This document shows, piece by piece, positions 60,567 to 64,000 of a stretch of 64,000 bases of DNA. The number at the start of each line of letters is the position of its first letter. The stretch's first letter is position 1. The DNA lies in contig NZ_FNCN01000008.1 of NCBI RefSeq assembly GCF_900100605.1, positions 226,650 to 290,649 of the forward strand, given 5' to 3'. Below the pieces are notes generated by a model. The model was not told where the DNA came from and searched no databases. It worked only from the letters and a program-made list of their open reading frames with translations. The stretch is from Sinosporangium album. GTDB taxonomy: Bacteria > Actinomycetota > Actinomycetes > Streptosporangiales > Streptosporangiaceae. The position numbers and the translations under genes were made by a program.

Positions 60567-61669
60567 GCCTGGCCTCCCTTGGCACGAACCTCAGCCTCGG
60601 CGTCGCCGCGCTCCCAGAAGCTCGGCCCGGGCGGGACCGGGAAATCGCCCTTGGCGATGAGGTATCCCTCTTCGTCGACCCCGATCGGCAACTGCGGCAG
60701 CGGTCGCGCGGCAGGTCCGAAGACTACCTTCGCACCGTCGGACGCGTCGAACGTGGACTGGTGGCACGGGCACAGGATGTGGTGCGTCGTCTGCTCGTAG
60801 AGCGCCGCGGGGCAACCCACGTGGGTGCAGATCTTCGAGTAGGCGATGATGCCGTCGTGAGTCCAGTTGATGTTGGTGCCGGACTTGATCTCCTCCGGCC
60901 TCAACTTGATCAGGATCAGCGTCGACTTGGCCAGCTCGTTGAGGTCGTGCGTGTATTCCTCGGGAACCACCGACAGGATTCCGCCCGGCGTGTTGAAGTC
61001 CGCCGCGCGGATCGGAGCGCCGGTGCCCTCGACGACAAGCTTGCGCGGCTTGCCGGCCTTGGTCTTCTTGCCCCACACCGTGTGGCGCAGAACCGTGCCG
61101 GGAAGCGGCCCGAGGTCCTTGAGCAGCACCAGCGGGAGAAGTCCCAGCGGCGCCGCCGCCAGCAGCAGCGTACGGCGCAGCAGCGAGCGCTTGACGAAGC
61201 CGCTCTCCTCGACGCCCTGCGCGAACGTCTCGGCGACGTAAGAGCGGGCCGCCTTGTCCGAGCGCATCTCGTGGCGCTCCTGGACCAGGTTGTACTTCGG
61301 CATCACCATGCGGACCCAGACCACGACGCCGATCGCCAGGGCCAGGAACGCGAGCGTGAGCGTGCCTCCGAGCGCGAGGTTGGAGACCGCGGTCTTGTCG
61401 ATGTCGCCGACCTGGAAGATCACATAGGAGGCGATGAAGCCGATCGCGGCGAGGAAGGTGATCACGAAGCAGAGAGCGGCGATGCGCTCTCCCTTCCTGG
61501 CCGTCTTCTCGTCCTGGAACTTCACCCCAGGCAGGGGACCGGGTCCCTGCGGGCTACCGTCGTCGCCTGTGCCCAGGAGCGCGGTGCTCTCCGCGGGCGA
61601 GGGCGTACCGATGACGCGTTTCGGCACGCGCTCATCGATCCGCTCGGGCTCGTGTTCGTTCTCAGTCAT
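60563..61669 (-). CDS. qcrA: Rieske iron-sulfur subunit of the bc1 complex
   Basis: A 368-residue protein with three N-terminal membrane helices and a C-terminal Rieske domain: CTHVGCP and CPCHQSTFD hold the Cys and His ligands of the [2Fe-2S] cluster. The three-helix anchor is typical of actinobacteria, whereas most bacteria have one. The start ATG (MTENEHEPER) overlaps the qcrC stop (ATGA). Confidence 0.96.
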   Translation of the reverse strand: MTENEHEPERIDERVPKRVIGTPSPAESTALLGTGDDGSPQGPGPLPGVKFQDEKTARKGERIAALCFVITFLAAIGFIASYVIFQVGDIDKTAVSNLALGGTLTLAFLALAIGVVVWVRMVMPKYNLVQERHEMRSDKAARSYVAETFAQGVEESGFVKRSLLRRTLLLAAAPLGLLPLVLLKDLGPLPGTVLRHTVWGKKTKAGKPRKLVVEGTGAPIRAADFNTPGGILSVVPEEYTHDLNELAKSTLILIKLRPEEIKSGTNINWTHDGIIAYSKICTHVGCPAALYEQTTHHILCPCHQSTFDASDGAKVVFGPAARPLPQLPIGVDEEGYLIAKGDFPVPPGPSFWERGDAEAEVRAKGGQA

Positions 61670-62478
61670 GACTTCTTCTGTCGCCTCTTCGCGGTGATCC
61701 AGATGGCGGCGAGCACGAGAAGGCTGATGCCTACGACCCACAGCGCGAGGCCCTCGGTCACCGGGCCGATACGGCCGAGACCGAAGCCACCCGGGTCCTT
61801 CTGCCCACGGACGCCGACGATGTAGGCGATCATGTCCCGCTTCTGCTCGGGGGTGATCGTGCTGTCGTTGAACGGCGGCATGGCCTGCGGGCCCGTGATC
61901 ATCGCCTCGTAGATCTGCTTCGGAGTCGACTGGTTCAGATCAGGCGCGTACTTGCCCTCGGTCAGCGCGCCACCGGCACCGACGAAGTTGTGACACTGAA
62001 TGCAGTTGGCCCGGAAGAGCTCCCCGCCCTTGGCGGAGTTGCCCTTGGCCGGGTCGACCTGCTCGTCCGTCGGGATGGCCGGGCCGCCGCCCTTGGACTG
62101 CACGTAGGCGGCGAGCTGACGGATGGTCGTCTCGTTCACCCAGGGGGCCGGCGGCTTCCTCGGCGCCTGGGCGCCGGGGTTGGCCGCGGGCATGCGCCCG
62201 CTGCTCACCTGGAAGTCGACGGCCGCGCCGCCGACGCCGACCAGCGTGGGGCCGGTCTTCGTGCCCTCCAGATTGAGGCCATGACAACTCGCGCAGCTCG
62301 CCTCAAAGAGCTTCTTGCCCTCGGCGACGTCGTCGACCTTGCCCGACGAGATCGCCGCGTCTGCGCTCTGCCCGGTCGGCGCGGCAACTGCGTAAAGCCC
62401 GCCGAGCAGGGCGAGAGCGAGAAGCAGGACGGCGTATCTCGCGAGGGGATGCCGCCGCCGAGCGGTGATCCTATTCAC
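61666..62478 (-). CDS. qcrC: Dihaem cytochrome c subunit of the bc1 complex
   Basis: About 270 residues with an N-terminal helix (YAVLLLALALLGGLYAVAA), two haem c motifs (CASCH and CIQCH) and a C-terminal membrane anchor (LALWVVGISLLVLAAIWI). In actinobacteria this subunit links complex III directly to the aa3 oxidase, replacing soluble cytochrome c. The GTG start gives VNRITARRRHPLARY; the longer frame upstream overlaps ctaE and is rejected. Confidence 0.95.
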   Translation of the reverse strand: MNRITARRRHPLARYAVLLLALALLGGLYAVAAPTGQSADAAISSGKVDDVAEGKKLFEASCASCHGLNLEGTKTGPTLVGVGGAAVDFQVSSGRMPAANPGAQAPRKPPAPWVNETTIRQLAAYVQSKGGGPAIPTDEQVDPAKGNSAKGGELFRANCIQCHNFVGAGGALTEGKYAPDLNQSTPKQIYEAMITGPQAMPPFNDSTITPEQKRDMIAYIVGVRGQKDPGGFGLGRIGPVTEGLALWVVGISLLVLAAIWITAKRRQKKS

Positions 62479-62494
62479 AGAGATCCCGTTCCGA

Positions 62495-63112
62495 TCAGTG
62501 GATGATGTAGATGGTCGCGAAGAGGCCGATCCAGACCACGTCCACGAAGTGCCAGTAGTAGGACACGACGATGGCGCTGGTCGCCTGCTCATGAGTGAAG
62601 CGCTTCGCGGCGTACGTGCGTCCCAGCATGAAGAGGAACGCGATCAGTCCACCGGTCACGTGGAGTCCGTGGAAGCCCGTGGTCAGGTAGAACACCGAGT
62701 CGTACGCGCTGTGCGACAACGTGTGGCCTTGGCCGACCAACTCGCCGTACTCATAGATCTGCCCCGCGACGAAGACGGAGCCCATCAGGAAGCTGACGAT
62801 ATACCAGAAGCGGAGTTTGGCCACTTGGCCCTTCTCCGCCGCCCAGACACCGAGCTGGCACGTCACACTGGAAAGCACCAGGATGATCGTGTTCACCGTG
62901 GAGAACGGGACGTTGAGGTGAGCCTCCGGCCAGGGCATGCCCTCGCTCAGACTCACAGACCGGATCGTGAAGTACATCGCGAACAGCGCCGCGAAGAACA
63001 TGAGCTCAGAGGACAGCCACACGATCGTCCCGACGCTGACCAGGTTTGGTCGGCGCGACGCGTGTGCCGTCGTCGTCGAAGTAATTGCGGATGCTGTCGC
63101 CACGGGCAGCAT
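62495..63112 (-). CDS. ctaE: Cytochrome c oxidase subunit III
   Basis: A 205-residue protein with five membrane helices and the family signature [21 protein letters not shown]. It is subunit III of the aa3 terminal oxidase. First gene of ctaE-qcrC-qcrA-qcrB, which encode parts of the bcc-aa3 supercomplex. ATG at 63112 follows GAGAG; a GTG three codons later is possible. The 167-base gap before it is divergent and holds the promoters. Confidence 0.95.
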   Translation of the reverse strand: MLPVATASAITSTTTAHASRRPNLVSVGTIVWLSSELMFFAALFAMYFTIRSVSLSEGMPWPEAHLNVPFSTVNTIILVLSSVTCQLGVWAAEKGQVAKLRFWYIVSFLMGSVFVAGQIYEYGELVGQGHTLSHSAYDSVFYLTTGFHGLHVTGGLIAFLFMLGRTYAAKRFTHEQATSAIVVSYYWHFVDVVWIGLFATIYIIH

Positions 63113-63279
63113 TATTGCGGCTCTCCTGGTCGGGTCGCCCCACGACCCCCCGTTAGGGCGTGCAAAGTCCGCCGCAATGGGGATAGAGCAGGCAATCGGC
63201 CTGCCTGCACGTCCGGCCTGGGTATCCGACCCAGGTGACCGGTACCATCCATGGTGACCATACCTCCCACAAGCGATAA

Positions 63280-63708
63280 GTGAGCGCGACCGTGAGCAGC
63301 GACCAGGTGATGAAGGTCCTCGTTTACAGCGACGACGCCTCGACCCGTGAGAAGGTACGGCTGGCCATCGGCAGACGCCCCGCCCCGGACCTCCCCCTCG
63401 CGGAGATCATCGAGTGCGCCACGCAGGCCAAGGTGATCCAGCTCCTCGACAGCGGAGAGATCGACGTCGCCGTCCTCGACGGCGAGGCGCAGCCCGCGGG
63501 CGGCATGGGCGTCAGCCGCCAGGCCAAGGACGAGGTCTTCGACTGCCCGCCCATCTGCCTGCTCATCGCGCGCCGCGACGACCGCTGGCTGGCCAACTGG
63601 TCCCGCGCCGACGCCGTCGTCGCCCAGCCGATCGACCCCATGGTCATGGCCGACACCGTCGCCGACCTCATGCGGACCCGCTCCGCCGGTCGTCTGACCG
63701 CCCACTGA
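63280..63708 (+). CDS. CheY-like receiver-domain protein, single domain
   Basis: A 142-residue protein that follows the receiver fold: [19 protein letters not shown] (acid pair), [18 protein letters not shown] with Asp at the phospho site, [10 protein letters not shown] and [21 protein letters not shown]. The usual Lys of the last strand is replaced by a Gln-Pro context, so phosphorylation is doubtful. No output domain. Homologues lie beside ctaE in actinobacteria. GTG 63280, GTG 63292 or ATG 63310 could start it. Confidence 0.75.
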   Translation: MSATVSSDQVMKVLVYSDDASTREKVRLAIGRRPAPDLPLAEIIECATQAKVIQLLDSGEIDVAVLDGEAQPAGGMGVSRQAKDEVFDCPPICLLIARRDDRWLANWSRADAVVAQPIDPMVMADTVADLMRTRSAGRLTAH

Positions 63709-63864
63709 CCCTCCCCCGGGCCGCCTCCCGCGACGAGCCGGCCCGGCCCTCCCCCGCCCCCTCGCCGCATGCCCAAAGCGCGCAATCAGACACAGCTAGG
63801 CCAACACCCAGGAATCAGCCCTTGCGGTGGCCCTCACTTGCCAGGTCAAAGCCATGTTGGGAGT

Positions 63865-63972
63865 GCGAGGGGGCGCCGGTGTCTGGACTGAGGAGCGCCG
63901 GGAGCGAAGCGACCACAGCAACGAGGGAAGACACCGGGTCAAGAGCCCCCTCGCCGCGACGCGAAGCGTCGC
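63865..63972. repeat. Nested inverted-repeat element at the window end
   Basis: GCGAGGGGGC (63865-63874) pairs with GCCCCCTCGC (63945-63954). Inside, CGGTGTCT (63877-63884) pairs with AGACACCG (63929-63936). A separate hairpin GCGACGC-GAA-GCGTCGC follows at 63956-63972. There is no convincing gene here. It may be an intergenic repeat family or a structured RNA. Confidence 0.5.
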
Positions 63973-64000
63973 CATCGAACACCGCCCGGCCAACCCATCG

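Overview
The window is a very GC-rich actinomycete chromosome segment. Gene order and content point to a filamentous actinobacterium, perhaps Streptosporangiales (an inference from style, not a species call). The backbone follows the order known around pknL-aroG-plsC-fadD15-pimB-NlpC/P60-ctaE-qcrCAB in Mycobacterium tuberculosis (Rv2176-Rv2196) and the matching Streptomyces region.

Layout. 1-3154: end of a thiamine thiazole operon (thiO end, thiS, thiG) and a PASTA serine/threonine kinase. 3155-14690: an accessory island. It opens with an intact IS5-type element inserted exactly at the kinase stop codon, and ends with a decayed IS5-type transposase tail. Between them is a tightly coupled nine-gene minus-strand operon: thymidylate-synthase-like enzyme, carbamoyltransferase, glycosyltransferase, P-loop kinase, methyltransferase, two APH-fold kinases, histidine phosphatase and sugar-nucleotide epimerase. 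A divergent XRE regulator and a HAD hydrolase follow. The thymidylate-synthase-like protein carries Asp where dUMP enzymes have Asn (E. coli N177), the change that marks cytidylate-specific enzymes. The operon therefore probably starts from a 5-hydroxymethyl- or 5-methyl-cytidylate and decorates it. It is the best candidate for an undescribed system here.

14928-22155: glycerate kinase, an ATPase with a nuclease-like tail behind a direct-repeat promoter, endonuclease IV, a LytTR two-component pair and a sulfite-oxidase-fold enzyme. 22294-28697: DAHP synthase behind an aromatic leader-peptide attenuator, thiI, an MHYT membrane protein, a phosphofructokinase with the pyrophosphate-type Asp104/Lys124 signature, and glpK behind a GntR/DasR-like palindrome. 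28857-36242: a large KAP NTPase with an apparent degenerate caspase-like N-terminus, dps, and a MerR regulator coupled to a VIT/vWA protein. 36265-44499: methionine salvage, acyltransferase, esterase, glucokinase and small conserved proteins.

44802-64000: fadD15-like ligase, a PimB-like mannosyltransferase, two membrane or secreted metalloproteases, two NlpC/P60 cell-wall hydrolases (one behind a c-di-AMP riboswitch and a perfect Crp palindrome), a NYN RNA-binding protein, a NarL-type two-component system, an exonuclease/GIY-YIG protein, a stand-alone RAM domain, and the ctaE-qcrCAB respiratory operon. No tRNA, rRNA or CRISPR array was found. Start sites were chosen from ribosome binding sites and overlaps; no database search or computed alignment was possible.
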